Assembly (NCBI GenBank): GCA_946187865.1
Contig: CAMHST010000002.1
Location: 33,596-97,595 of the forward strand
DNA from: an uncultured Bacteroidales bacterium
Lineage (GTDB): Bacteria; Bacteroidota; Bacteroidia; Bacteroidales; UBA932
DNA length: 64,000 bases
Direction: 5' to 3'
The notes beneath the pieces are model-generated. The model was not told where the DNA came from, did not search any database, and saw nothing but the letters and a program-made list of their open reading frames with translations. Below, piece after piece: positions 19,621 through 28,346 of the stretch; within the stretch, counting starts at the first letter, position 1, and every line of letters begins with the position of its first letter. A program made the position numbers and the translations under genes.

Positions 19621-21597
19621 ATGCGAAAGCTCATTTTCCTCCTTTCTGCCCTGGCCGGCCTTACCGCTTTTACCGCCCAGGCACAAAGCTATCAGCTGGA
19701 TATAGACCTCAAGAAAGTCGGCGCTCCCATCCAAAGCACCCAGTACGGCATCTTCTTCGAGGACATCAATTTCGCGGCCGACGGCGGCCTGTATGCAGAG
19801 CTGGTGAAAAACCGCTCGTTCGAATTCCCGGAAGACCCGCTCCAGGGATGGAAAGCCTTCGGCAAAGTGGAAGTGGAGGACGACGGTCCCTTCCCGCGCA
19901 ATCCGCACTACGTCCGCCTCTCAGATCCCGGCCACCCGCACAAATGGACCGGCCTGGACAATGAAGGCTTTTTCGGAATCGGCGTAAAGCAGGGAGAACA
20001 ATACCGTTTCAGCGTGTGGGCCCGCGTGCCGGACGGCGGCACCTCCACCCTGCGGGTAGAGCTGGCCAACACCGCCTCCATGGGAGAGAACCACTATCTC
20101 TGCCAGGAAACCCTGGTGGTAACGGGCTCCGAGTGGAAGCAGTATGAGATTTCCCTCAGCCCGGATGCAACGGTGGCCAAGTCCGTCCTGCGCATTTTCC
20201 TGGTGGGCAAACGCAACACCGTGGATCTGGAGCACATCTCCCTCTTCCCCAAAGACACCTGGATGGGTCACAGGAACGGCCTTCGCAAAGACCTGGCCCA
20301 GGCCCTGGCAGACCTTAAACCCGGCGTATTCCGCTTCCCGGGCGGCTGCATCGTGGAAGGAACAGACCTGGCCACCCGTTACAACTGGAAAAACTCCGTG
20401 GGTCCGGTAGAGAACCGCCCCCTGAACGAGAACCGCTGGGAATACACCTTCCCGCACCGCTTCTATCCGGACTATTTCCAAAGTTACGGACTGGGCTTCT
20501 TCGAGTTCTTCCAGCTCTCGGAAGAGATTGGCGCAGAGCCGCTTCCCATCCTTAGCTGCGGCCTCGCCTGCCAGTTCCAGAACGAAAACGTGGAGGCGCA
20601 TGCCCACCTGGACGAGCTCCAGCCCTACATCCAGGACGCCCTGGACCTGATCGAGTTCGCCAACGGCCCTGTCACCTCCACCTGGGGCAAGGTACGCTCA
20701 GAGATGGGCCATCCGGAACCGTTCAACCTCAAGTTCATCGGCATCGGCAACGAGCAGTGGGACAGCCTGTACCCGGAGCACCTGGAGCCTTTCGTGAAGG
20801 CCATCCGCGCCGCATACCCGAACATCAAGATCGTGGGCTCCAGCGGCCCGGACTCCGAGGGCAAGCAGTTCGACTACCTGTGGCCTCAGATGAAGCGGCT
20901 GGGCGCAGACCTGGTGGACGAACACTTCTACCGCAACTACGACTGGTTCCTCTCCCAGGGCGCCCGCTACGACAATTACGACCGCAAAGGCCCCAAGGTG
21001 TTCGCCGGCGAATATGCCTGCCACGCCACCGGCCGCAAGTGGAACCATTTCTTCGCCTCGCTTCTGGAGGCCGCCTTCATGACCGGCATCGAGCGCAACG
21101 CAGATGTCGTGCAGATGGCCACCTACGCTCCCCTGTTCGCCCACGTCGAGGGCTGGCAGTGGCGCCCGGACCTGATCTGGTACGACAACCTCAACTCTTT
21201 CCGCACCGTGAGCTGGCACGTGCAGCAGCTGTACGGCCAGTACCGCGGCAGCAACACCCTCAAGCTCACCATGGACGGTGCCAACGTGACGGGAGCGGAA
21301 GGCCAGGGCGGCCTGTTCGCCAGCGCCGTGCTGGACGGCAATAAAGTATATGTAAAGGTAGTGAACACCTCCGGGGAAGCCCGCGAAATAGACCTTAACT
21401 TTACCGGCCTCAAGAAAAAGGCCACGCTCAAAGCTACGGGCGGCGTGCGTCTCTCCTCTACGGAGCTCTATCTGGACAATTCCCTGGAAGATCCGGAGCA
21501 CTACACCCCCAAGCGCTTTGTCTTCGAGGGAGAGGGTACCTCCCTCAAGGCAAACATCCCCGCCTTCTCCTTCAACATCTTCACCCTGGAACGTTAA
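19621..21597 (+). CDS. GH51 alpha-L-arabinofuranosidase with N-terminal CBM-like domain
   Basis: The protein is 658 aa with a Sec signal peptide (TAFTAQAQ). The N-terminus has a short catalytic-fold-associated strand (STQYGIFFEDINFAADGGLY), then a galactose-binding-like/CBM4-type sandwich (about residues 80-210, with YRFSVWARVPDGGTSTLRVE). The TIM barrel carries VFRFPGGCIVEGTD, acid/base Glu in LKFIGIGNEQWDSLYPEH and nucleophile Glu in KVFAGEYACHATG, and is followed by a C-terminal sandwich. This is the eukaryote-like GH51 form. It is divergent from the regulator and 12 bp upstream of the epimerase gene, and is likely co-regulated with the PUL. Confidence 0.92.
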   Translation: MRKLIFLLSALAGLTAFTAQAQSYQLDIDLKKVGAPIQSTQYGIFFEDINFAADGGLYAELVKNRSFEFPEDPLQGWKAFGKVEVEDDGPFPRNPHYVRLSDPGHPHKWTGLDNEGFFGIGVKQGEQYRFSVWARVPDGGTSTLRVELANTASMGENHYLCQETLVVTGSEWKQYEISLSPDATVAKSVLRIFLVGKRNTVDLEHISLFPKDTWMGHRNGLRKDLAQALADLKPGVFRFPGGCIVEGTDLATRYNWKNSVGPVENRPLNENRWEYTFPHRFYPDYFQSYGLGFFEFFQLSEEIGAEPLPILSCGLACQFQNENVEAHAHLDELQPYIQDALDLIEFANGPVTSTWGKVRSEMGHPEPFNLKFIGIGNEQWDSLYPEHLEPFVKAIRAAYPNIKIVGSSGPDSEGKQFDYLWPQMKRLGADLVDEHFYRNYDWFLSQGARYDNYDRKGPKVFAGEYACHATGRKWNHFFASLLEAAFMTGIERNADVVQMATYAPLFAHVEGWQWRPDLIWYDNLNSFRTVSWHVQQLYGQYRGSNTLKLTMDGANVTGAEGQGGLFASAVLDGNKVYVKVVNTSGEAREIDLNFTGLKKKATLKATGGVRLSSTELYLDNSLEDPEHYTPKRFVFEGEGTSLKANIPAFSFNIFTLER

Positions 21598-21609
21598 AAT
21601 TGTACGAAT

Positions 21610-22755
21610 ATGAAAAAAGCTATCATTCTCCTCTCGTCGGCCGCCCTGCTGCTTGCAGCCTGCGCGCCCAAACAGGATAAGGCCGCACTCACGGCATCCG
21701 GACTTAACCCGGAAGACTTCAAATCCACCTACAACGGCGCCCCCACCGCCCTCTATACCCTCACCAACAAGGCCGGCATGGAGGTTTGCATCACCAACTT
21801 CGGCGGGCGTATCGTTTCTCTGATGGTCCCGGACCGCGACGGCAAACTGCGTGACGTGGTACTGGGCTTCGACAAAGTGTCGGACTACTTCCCGGAGAAC
21901 AACGCAAGCGACTTCGGCGCCGCCATCGGCCGGTATGCCAACCGCATCAACCAGGGTCGGATCACCATCGACGGAGAGACTTACCAGCTGCCGCAGAACA
22001 ACTTCGGCCACTGCCTCCACGGCGGTCCCACCGGCTGGCAGTATCAGGTCTATGAAATGGTAGAGGCCGACGCCACCCACCTCAAACTCAAGCGTTTCTC
22101 CCCCGACGGAGACAACAACTTCCCCGGCAACGTTACGGCCTATGTCACCTACACCCTCACGGAAGACAACAAACTGGACATCCAGTACCAGGCTACCACG
22201 GACAAGGCTACGGTGGTGAACATGACCAACCACTCCTACTTCAACCTTTCGGGTGCTCCGGATACGCACCGGATCGTGGACGACATCCTGTACGTGAACG
22301 CCAGCAACTACACTCCCGTAGACGAAACCTACATGACCACCGGTGAAATCCTCCCCGTGGCCGGGACCCCCTTCGACTACACCACCGCCCACCTGATCAG
22401 CGACAACATCACCAAAGACGATGAGCAGATCCGCTTCGGCAACGGCTTCGACCACAACTGGGTGCTGGACACCGCCGGCGACATCACCAAGCCCGCCGCT
22501 TCCCTTTATAACATCCAGAACGGAATCACCCTCACCGTCTATACCGACGAACCCGGCATCCAGGTGTACTCCGGCAACTTCCTGGACGGCACCGTAAAGG
22601 GCAAGAAGGGCATCGTGTACCAGCAGCGCACCGGCATCTGCCTGGAAACCCAGCACTATCCGGACTCCCCCAACAAGGCCGACTGGCCGTCCGTCGTGCT
22701 TCGCCCCGGCGAAACCTACAACAGCCACTGCATCTTCGCCTTCACCACCAAATAG
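21610..22755 (+). CDS. galM: Aldose 1-epimerase (mutarotase), lipoprotein
   Basis: The protein is 381 aa. It interconverts alpha and beta anomers of free sugars. The lipoprotein signal (LLLAACAPK) places it in the periplasm or outer membrane rather than the cytosol, which is common in Bacteroidetes PULs. Family motifs: ITNFGGRIVSLMVPDRDG, GAAIGRYANRI, the catalytic His in VVNMTNHSYFNLSG and an NFGHCLHGG segment; the C-terminal Glu lies in TGICLETQHYPDSPN. It follows GH51 by 12 bp and is closed by a strong terminator, so GH51-galM is a two-gene operon. It probably equilibrates released arabinose anomers. Confidence 0.93.
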   Translation: MKKAIILLSSAALLLAACAPKQDKAALTASGLNPEDFKSTYNGAPTALYTLTNKAGMEVCITNFGGRIVSLMVPDRDGKLRDVVLGFDKVSDYFPENNASDFGAAIGRYANRINQGRITIDGETYQLPQNNFGHCLHGGPTGWQYQVYEMVEADATHLKLKRFSPDGDNNFPGNVTAYVTYTLTEDNKLDIQYQATTDKATVVNMTNHSYFNLSGAPDTHRIVDDILYVNASNYTPVDETYMTTGEILPVAGTPFDYTTAHLISDNITKDDEQIRFGNGFDHNWVLDTAGDITKPAASLYNIQNGITLTVYTDEPGIQVYSGNFLDGTVKGKKGIVYQQRTGICLETQHYPDSPNKADWPSVVLRPGETYNSHCIFAFTTK

Positions 22756-22775
22756 GCTGCAAAAAAACTGAACAC

Positions 22776-22951
22776 AAAAAGCGGAGCCGACCTGATTCTT
22801 AGGTCGGCTTCCTTTTTTTTATACGGCCATGACAGCCGCACATTTGCATTGAGCGCGGAGACTATAAAAGGCGAGTCGCGCTCCTCCCCAAGAACGCGAC
22901 TCTAGTATATAAAACGAACTTAACAAATAGACACGAAGATTCCTTCGATGT
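22776..22951 (-). ncRNA. Candidate small RNA (about 176 nt), three hairpins
   Basis: In the convergent gap between galM and menA. A consensus promoter on the minus strand (22958-22989) points leftward into a segment with three hairpins. The first is a 5' stem at 22930-22952 (GACA-CGAAG with one bulge, 4-nt loop). The second is a perfect 8-bp stem at 22873-22902 (GAGTCGCG/CGCGACTC) whose 14-nt loop reads TTCTTGGGGAGGAG. The third is the 9-bp terminator stem at 22785-22809, followed on this strand by TTTTT at 22776-22780. There is no convincing ORF. It does not look like tmRNA, RNase P RNA or SRP RNA. The start and end are inferred from the promoter and terminator. Confidence 0.5.
22785..22821 (+). 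terminator. Rho-independent terminator after galM, bidirectional
   Basis: Perfect 9-bp stem AGCCGACCT/AGGTCGGCT with a 7-nt loop, then a run of T from 22813. On the minus strand the same stem is followed by TTTTT (22776-22780), so it can also end transcripts coming from the right. Confidence 0.9.
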
Positions 22952-22957
22952 CCGGCA

Positions 22958-22989
22958 CAAAGGTATAACTTTTTAATTATAAAAGCAAA
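22958..22989 (-). promoter_or_regulatory. Consensus Bacteroidetes promoter inside the galM-menA gap
   Basis: Minus strand TTTG (22986-22989), a 20-bp spacer, then TACCTTTG (22958-22965). It matches both elements of the TTTG/TAnnTTTG consensus, yet no protein-coding gene lies downstream; the product is the candidate small RNA. Confidence 0.6.
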
Positions 22990-23225
22990 ATTATTTACAA
23001 GTTATAAGTAAATAAATAATTTTACTTACATTGTGTAAGTTACAATTAAAAAGCAATAACTGATTGACCCTGACGAGTTTTACTGTTATACAGACTGTCT
23101 GACAATAGGGATAAAAAGTCCATAAGTCGCAAAACCAGCGACCAATGACGGCGAAGTTCAGCAAAGATAAATGACTGTTTTGAGGGCAAATAGCAAAAAA
23201 CGCCCCCCGGCAGAAGGCCTGCCGA
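22990..23225. other. AT-rich non-coding segment with palindromes
   Basis: This is the rest of the 470-bp convergent gap and is much richer in A+T than its surroundings. It contains the small palindrome ACTTACAttgTGTAAGT (about 23025-23041), a GTCGC/GCGAC hairpin near 23125-23142 and another minus-strand -7 match, TATCTTTG (23162-23169). A 25-codon minus-strand ORF beginning near 23122 is too short to trust. I see no clear gene here. Confidence 0.5.
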
Positions 23226-24137
23226 CTACAGCAGATGCGCGCAAAAGCCCGCACCGGCCAAAAGGCACAGTGCGAAGGTGGAAAGGACCAGAAGCGGCAG
23301 CATCGGGTCCAGCGCTTTTCCGGAACGGGTCCAGACACCCCTAAGGTGCAGGATGTACAGCGGGAGGGTAAGCGTCCACAGCCAGTGCCAGACACTGGGC
23401 CAGCACAGGAGACAGTACGCCACCATGCAGGCCCACCCCAGGCAGATGAGGACTGTCTGGTAGATTTTGGCCTTGCGCTCCCCCAGCTTGATAGCCACCG
23501 TAACACGATTGGCAGCATCGGTCTCCATATCACGGATGTTGTTCACATTCAGCACCCCCACACTGAAAAAACCCACGGCCGACCCAGGCAGGATCAGCTT
23601 CACATGCAGTCCCACTCCGGCCGTGCACACAAAATAAGCGCCCAGTACTGCCACCAGGCCGAAGAACAGGAACACGTAGAAATCGCCCTTTGCCCTGTAC
23701 CCGTACGGATTACGCCCCAGTGTGTATTTCATGGCGGCCATGATAGCCCCGGCACCCAGCATGAGCACCAGGATGGGGGTCAGGGAAAGCAGCGTCCCGA
23801 ACGCCCGCCAGGTCATCAGCGTGCCGAACACAATACACAGCACCACAAAAGTGGCGATGAGCCCTTTCATCTGCCCAACCGACATTTCACCGCTGTTCAG
23901 GCCATATTGCGGTCCCTGACGGTCCGGGGTATCGGTTCCGCGAAGGACATCTCCCAGCTCATTGGACAGGTTGGACAAAATCTGCAGGCACACCGTGGTG
24001 AGCACAATCAGCACCGCCGTCCAAACGTCTACCCGCCAGTCGGCCGTAGCCAACAGGATCCCCAGCAGCACCCCGCCCGTGGAAAGGGGCAGCGTTCTCA
24101 GACGCATGGATTTTACAGCCGCTTTTACTTTACTCAT
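23226..24137 (-). CDS. menA: 1,4-dihydroxy-2-naphthoate polyprenyltransferase
   Basis: The protein is 303 aa, a UbiA-superfamily integral membrane enzyme with about eight or nine TM helices. It attaches a polyprenyl chain to DHNA, giving demethylmenaquinone, so the organism makes menaquinone. The first Asp-rich site is LSNLSNELGDVLRGTDTPDR and the second is VGVLNVNNIRDMETDAANRV; both bind Mg-diphosphate. The start at 24137 gives the usual short basic N-terminus (VKSMRLRTLPLSTGGVLLG). It lies 38 bp downstream of lepA on the same strand and may be read through from its promoter. No other men genes are in the window. Confidence 0.93.
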   Translation of the reverse strand: MSKVKAAVKSMRLRTLPLSTGGVLLGILLATADWRVDVWTAVLIVLTTVCLQILSNLSNELGDVLRGTDTPDRQGPQYGLNSGEMSVGQMKGLIATFVVLCIVFGTLMTWRAFGTLLSLTPILVLMLGAGAIMAAMKYTLGRNPYGYRAKGDFYVFLFFGLVAVLGAYFVCTAGVGLHVKLILPGSAVGFFSVGVLNVNNIRDMETDAANRVTVAIKLGERKAKIYQTVLICLGWACMVAYCLLCWPSVWHWLWTLTLPLYILHLRGVWTRSGKALDPMLPLLVLSTFALCLLAGAGFCAHLL

Positions 24138-24175
24138 AATAATTTGACTATTTCACAACAACGTGCCACAACGGA

Positions 24176-25963
24176 TCAATCCAGCTTCAGTACAGCCATG
24201 AAGGCGCTCTGGGGCACCTGCACCGTGCCGATCTGGCGCATCCGCTTTTTACCCTCCTTCTGCTTCTCCAGGAGCTTCCGCTTGCGGGTGACGTCACCGC
24301 CGTAGCACTTGGCCGTCACGTCCTTACGCACTTGGCGCACCGTTTCGCGGGCGATAATCTTCGCGCCGATAGCGGCCTGCACGGCAATGTCGAACTGCTG
24401 GCGCGGAATGAGGTCCTTGAGCTTGAGACAGATCTTCCGGCCGAAGTCGTAGGCGTGGTCTTCGTGGATGAGCGTAGAGAGCGCATCGGCCGGGTCTCCG
24501 TTCAGGAGGATGTCCAGCTTCACCAGCCGCGCGGGACGGAAATCCGTCACGTGGTAGTCGAACGAGGCGTAGCCCTTGGAAATGGACTTGAGCTTGTCAT
24601 AAAAATCAAAGACCACCTCCGAAAGCGGCAGGTCGTAATTCAGCTCCACCCGGTCCGTGGTGATGTAATGCTGGCCGATCAGCGTTCCCCGCTTGTCCAT
24701 GCACAGTTTCATGATGGGGCCGTAAAAATCGGCCTTGGAGATAATCTGGGCACGGATATAAGGCTCTTCGATGTGGTCGATGACCGAAGGAGCCGGAAGC
24801 CCGGAAGGGTTATGCACGTCCAGTACCTCCCCTTTGGTGGTATATACCTTATAAGAAACGTTGGGAACCGTGGTGATGACGTCCATGTTGAACTCCCGGA
24901 ACAGGCGCTCCTGCACGATTTCCAGGTGCAGCAAGCCCAGGAAGCCGCAGCGGAAGCCGAAGCCCAGGGCCAGGGAACTCTCCGGTTCATAAGTGAAGGA
25001 GGCGTCGTTGAGCTGGAACTTCTCCAGCGTGGCGCGCAGTTCCTCGAACTTGGAGGCATCTACGGGATACAGGCCGGCGAAAACCATCGGCTTCACCTCT
25101 TCGAACCCTGCAATGGCCTCTACACAAGGCCTTTCCACATGGGTGATGGTGTCGCCCACCTTCACCTCCACGGCCGCCTTGATGCCGGTGATGATATAGC
25201 CCACATCCCCCGCCTGGACCTCTCCGGTGGGATTGAGCTTGAGCTTCAGATTGCCGACCTCCTCTGCCTCGTACTCGTTGCCGGTAGAGAAAAACTTCAC
25301 CTTGTCCCCCTTCCGGATGGTGCCGTTCACCACCTTGAAATAGGCGATGATGCCCCGGAAAGAATTGAAAACCGAGTCGAAGATAAGAGCCTGAAGCGGG
25401 GCCGACGGATCCCCCTTGGGGCAGGGAACCTTGTCCACGATGGCGTCCAGCACGTCCTGGACCCCCTCCCCGGTACGGGCACTCACGCGATACACCTCTT
25501 CCGGGTCGCAGCCCAGCAAGTCGCACACCTGGTCCGTCACCAGTTCCGGCTGCGCGGAATCCATGTCTATCTTGTTCAGGACAGGGATAATCTCCAGGCC
25601 ATGGTCGATTGCCTGATACAGGTTGGAGATGGTCTGGGCCTGAATCCCCTGGGATGCATCCACCACCAGCAGGGCCCCTTCACAGGAGGCGATGCTCCGG
25701 GACACCTCGTAGGAAAAGTCCACGTGCCCGGGCGTATCGATCAGGTTGAGCCGATAGGTTTCCCCGTCCCGGACGTAATCCATCTGGATGGCGTGGCTCT
25801 TGATGGTGATGCCCTTCTCCCGCTCCAGGTCCATGTCGTCCAGCACCTGGTTTTCCATTTCCCGGTCGCTGAGGGTGCGGGTGAGCTCCAGCAGGCGGTC
25901 TGCCAGGGTGGACTTCCCGTGGTCTATATGGGCAATGATGCAAAAGTTCCGGATATTCTTCAT
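24176..25963 (-). CDS. lepA: Elongation factor 4 (LepA), ribosome back-translocase GTPase
   Basis: The protein is 595 aa, full length. The GTPase domain has G1 [11 protein letters not shown]2 REKGITI, G3 DTPGH and G4 NKID. It is followed by domains II, III and V-like, and by the LepA-specific C-terminal domain ([20 protein letters not shown], then [20 protein letters not shown]), which separates it from EF-G. The start at 25963 was chosen because it opens with [19 protein letters not shown], the family N-terminus, and lies 6 bp after a TATCTTTG box. The longer upstream reading has no family similarity. Confidence 0.98.
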   Translation of the reverse strand: MKNIRNFCIIAHIDHGKSTLADRLLELTRTLSDREMENQVLDDMDLEREKGITIKSHAIQMDYVRDGETYRLNLIDTPGHVDFSYEVSRSIASCEGALLVVDASQGIQAQTISNLYQAIDHGLEIIPVLNKIDMDSAQPELVTDQVCDLLGCDPEEVYRVSARTGEGVQDVLDAIVDKVPCPKGDPSAPLQALIFDSVFNSFRGIIAYFKVVNGTIRKGDKVKFFSTGNEYEAEEVGNLKLKLNPTGEVQAGDVGYIITGIKAAVEVKVGDTITHVERPCVEAIAGFEEVKPMVFAGLYPVDASKFEELRATLEKFQLNDASFTYEPESSLALGFGFRCGFLGLLHLEIVQERLFREFNMDVITTVPNVSYKVYTTKGEVLDVHNPSGLPAPSVIDHIEEPYIRAQIISKADFYGPIMKLCMDKRGTLIGQHYITTDRVELNYDLPLSEVVFDFYDKLKSISKGYASFDYHVTDFRPARLVKLDILLNGDPADALSTLIHEDHAYDFGRKICLKLKDLIPRQQFDIAVQAAIGAKIIARETVRQVRKDVTAKCYGGDVTRKRKLLEKQKEGKKRMRQIGTVQVPQSAFMAVLKLD

Positions 25964-25969
25964 AACTTG

Positions 25970-25977
25970 CAAAGATA
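25970..25977 (-). promoter_or_regulatory. -7 box TATCTTTG for lepA-menA
   Basis: Exact TAnnTTTG on minus, 6 bp before the lepA ATG, implying an almost leaderless mRNA. Confidence 0.5.
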
Positions 25978-26065
25978 CTGTAATTCGCCGAAATTGCCAA
26001 AACGGTCGCGCAGCCCCGATGCGCCGCGGCAGCCCCCGCGCCTTTCCTTTGCCGATTAATTGTTG

Positions 26066-26073
26066 TATCTTTG
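26066..26073 (+). promoter_or_regulatory. -7 box TATCTTTG for the 127-aa gene
   Basis: Exact TAnnTTTG on plus, 26 bp before the ATG at 26100; it forms a divergent pair with the lepA promoter. Confidence 0.5.
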
Positions 26074-26099
26074 CACGGGAAAACCTACCCCATAACAAC

Positions 26100-26483
26100 A
26101 TGAAGCAGGAACTCATCGATTTGGCCAACACCTACAGGGAAGCCGGAGACGCCATTCTCCAGGCCATCAAGGAAAGCATCAGCGCCGCTGGCGGCTTTGT
26201 GAACTGTTCCAACAACCGTCAGGAAAAGGCCGACATCCGGGCCCTTGTCTTCGACAGCAAAAAAGGCTATACGGAGACCTTCCCCATCCGTGCGCTTAGG
26301 CTCAATGAAAAAGGCGGCGTAGAGGCGTACATCGGCACCTTCGGCACCATCTACACGGAGAATTACCTGAAAGGGAAAATGTCGGCCGAGCACTGGATGG
26401 CCCTCAAAGACTCCAACATCCTCTTCTACCAGACCATCCTTTCCATCGCCAAGAATCTGGACCAGTACATCCCGGAAGTGTAA
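26100..26483 (+). CDS. Conserved-looking small cytosolic protein of unknown function
   Basis: The protein is 127 aa. I do not recognise the family. There is no signal peptide or TM segment. The N-terminal half is helical and charged ([20 protein letters not shown]). The middle contains [20 protein letters not shown] and a Tyr/Gly segment ([20 protein letters not shown]), and the C-terminus is helical. The start at 26100 is supported by the -7 box 26 bp upstream and by the absence of coding character before it. It lies between lepA (divergent) and the transketolase genes, which have their own promoter. Confidence 0.7.
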   Translation: MKQELIDLANTYREAGDAILQAIKESISAAGGFVNCSNNRQEKADIRALVFDSKKGYTETFPIRALRLNEKGGVEAYIGTFGTIYTENYLKGKMSAEHWMALKDSNILFYQTILSIAKNLDQYIPEV

Positions 26484-26500
26484 TTTTCACAAAAAAAGTG

Positions 26501-26508
26501 TATATTTG
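26501..26508 (+). promoter_or_regulatory. -7 box TATATTTG for the transketolase-sigma operon
   Basis: Exact TAnnTTTG on plus, 31 bp before the start at 26540. It may also serve the sigma-factor genes downstream, since no other promoter is obvious before 28347. Confidence 0.5.
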
Positions 26509-26539
26509 TAAGTTGACACTGAAACCACAATTTTAAGAT

Positions 26540-27391
26540 ATGAAAAAATCAGTAGAAGAACTCAAAGCCATCTCCACGCAGATCCGCCGGGACATCCTCC
26601 GCATGGTCTGTCTGGCAAAGTCGGGCCATCCGGGCGGCTCCATGTCCAGCACGGATATCCTCACCACTTTGTACTTCAACGAGATGAAACAAGACCCTGC
26701 CACCTGGACCCGTGACGGAAAAGGCCAGGACATGTTCATCCTGTCCGCCGGTCACATGACCCCGGTGTACTATTCCGTACTGGCCCGCGCCGGTTATTTC
26801 CCCGCGAGCGAACTGGCCACGTTCCGCCAGATGGGCTCCCGCCTGCAGGGCCACCCGTCCGTCCGCCGCGCCCTCCCCGGCATCTTCCAGGCCTCCGGTT
26901 CCCTGGGACAGGGACTGTCCGCCGCCGCAGGCATCGCCCTGGGCAAGAAACTGGACAAGGACGACAACTTCGTGTTCTGCCTCTGCGGAGACGGTGAGTC
27001 CGAGGAAGGCCAGATCTGGGAAGCCGGCATGTTCGCCGTTTTCCACAAGCTGGACAACCTGATTGCCATGACCGACTGGAACGGCAAGCAGATCGACGGT
27101 CCCGTGGACCAGGTCGCCGGTGAAGGAGACCTCGCCGCCAAATGGGAAGCCTGGGGCTGGAATGTCATCACCGCCGACGGCCACGACTTCGACTCCATCG
27201 CCAAGGCATTCGAGCTGGCCAAAGCCGGAAAGGGCGGCGGCAAGCCCACGATGATCCTCTTCAAGACCGAGATGGGCCACGGCGTAGATTTCATGGCCGG
27301 TACCCACAAGTGGCACGGCTCCGTTCCCAAGCCGGAACAGCTGGAAGACGCCCTCAAGCAGTTAGGTGAAACCCCCTTAGGAGATTTTTAA
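26540..27391 (+). CDS. Transketolase, N-terminal (ThDP-binding) subunit
   Basis: The protein is 283 aa, the usual length for split transketolase alpha subunits. It exchanges two-carbon ketol units between xylulose-5-P or fructose-6-P and aldoses in the pentose phosphate pathway. Landmarks: LAKSGHPGGSMSSTDILTTL, FILSAGHMTPVYYSVLARAG, GSLGQGLSAAAGIALG, and the ThDP-Mg motif GDGESEEGQIWEA with DWN further on. The C-terminal subunit begins 1 bp after the stop, so they are translated as a pair. This serves the xylose and arabinose catabolism encoded elsewhere in the window. Confidence 0.96.
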   Translation: MKKSVEELKAISTQIRRDILRMVCLAKSGHPGGSMSSTDILTTLYFNEMKQDPATWTRDGKGQDMFILSAGHMTPVYYSVLARAGYFPASELATFRQMGSRLQGHPSVRRALPGIFQASGSLGQGLSAAAGIALGKKLDKDDNFVFCLCGDGESEEGQIWEAGMFAVFHKLDNLIAMTDWNGKQIDGPVDQVAGEGDLAAKWEAWGWNVITADGHDFDSIAKAFELAKAGKGGGKPTMILFKTEMGHGVDFMAGTHKWHGSVPKPEQLEDALKQLGETPLGDF

Positions 27392-27392
27392 T

Positions 27393-28346
27393 ATGAAAAA
27401 ATATACTGATACAGGAAAGAAGGACACCCGCAGCGGTTTCGGCGTGGGTCTCCTGAAGGCCGGACAGGCCGACAGCCGTGTAGTAGCCCTCACCGCAGAC
27501 CTCAAGGGCTCGCTGAAGATGGACGCCTTTGCCGCCGAATTCCCGGAGCGCTTTATCCAGTGCGGCATCGCGGAAGCCAACATGGTGGGCGCCGCCGCCG
27601 GCCTGGCCATCACCGGCAAGATTCCCTTCATCGGCTCCTTCGCCGAATTCGTAACCGGCCGCGTCTATGACCAGCTGCGCCAGGAAGTGGCCTACGGCAA
27701 GACCAACGTGAAGATCGCCTCCTCCCACGCCGGCATCACCCTGGGTGAAGACGGCGCCACCCACCAGACAATGGAGGATATCGCCCTGATGCGCGCCCTT
27801 CCGGAAATGGTGGTCCTGAACCCCTGCGACTTCAACCAGACTGTGCAGGCCACCCTGGCCGCCGCCAAATACGAGGGTCCCGTGTACCTGCGTTTCGGCC
27901 GTCCCAGCGTTCCCAACTTCACCGACCCGGAGGAGCCCTTTGAGATTGGCAAGGCCATTGTCATGAACGAAGGAACCGACGTCACCCTTATCGCCACGGG
28001 CCACACCGTATGGGAGAGCCTGCAGGCCGCCGAGGCCCTGGAGGCAGAAGGCATCCGGGCAGAAGTGATTGATATCGCTACCATCAAACCCCTTGACGAA
28101 GAAGCGATTATCAAGAGCGCCAAGAAAACCGGCTGCGTAGTTGTGGCAGAAGAGCACAACATGGCCGGCGGCCTGGGAGAAGCCGTTGCCGGCCTGTTCG
28201 CCCGCTGCCTGCCCACACCCGTGGAATTCATCAACGGCGCCGACAAATTCGGCCAGTCTGGCACGCCTTCTGCATTGATGGCCAAGTACGGCATAGACGC
28301 CGCCCACATCGCAGAGGCCGCAAAGAAAGCCGTTGCACGCAAGTAA
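27393..28346 (+). CDS. Transketolase, C-terminal subunit
   Basis: The protein is 317 aa. It holds the pyrimidine-binding and C-terminal domains of transketolase/DXS type. ERFIQCGIAEANMVGAAAGL contains the catalytic Glu that activates ThDP. Others are VKIASSHAGITLGEDGATHQ and VVVAEEHNMAGGLGEAVAGL. It pairs with the preceding subunit. Its TAA is followed at once by the ATG of the sigma factor (28347), an arrangement that favours re-initiation. Confidence 0.96.
   Translation: MKKYTDTGKKDTRSGFGVGLLKAGQADSRVVALTADLKGSLKMDAFAAEFPERFIQCGIAEANMVGAAAGLAITGKIPFIGSFAEFVTGRVYDQLRQEVAYGKTNVKIASSHAGITLGEDGATHQTMEDIALMRALPEMVVLNPCDFNQTVQATLAAAKYEGPVYLRFGRPSVPNFTDPEEPFEIGKAIVMNEGTDVTLIATGHTVWESLQAAEALEAEGIRAEVIDIATIKPLDEEAIIKSAKKTGCVVVAEEHNMAGGLGEAVAGLFARCLPTPVEFINGADKFGQSGTPSALMAKYGIDAAHIAEAAKKAVARK

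Noticed and set aside
19561..19908. N-terminal extension of the regulator up to 19908
   Set aside because: It would run through the divergent promoter and the start of GH51 and has no family similarity; the signal peptide begins at 19560.
22776..22951. tmRNA, 6S, SRP or RNase P RNA
   Set aside because: It is too short or lacks the diagnostic elements (tRNA-like 3' end, conserved RNase P cores, SRP helix 8 motif), so the RNA candidate is left unnamed.
22991..23533. A 180-codon minus-strand frame spanning the menA 3' end and the AT-rich gap
   Set aside because: Most of it is menA in another frame, and the rest is Cys/Phe-rich AT sequence without a start signal or recognisable domain.
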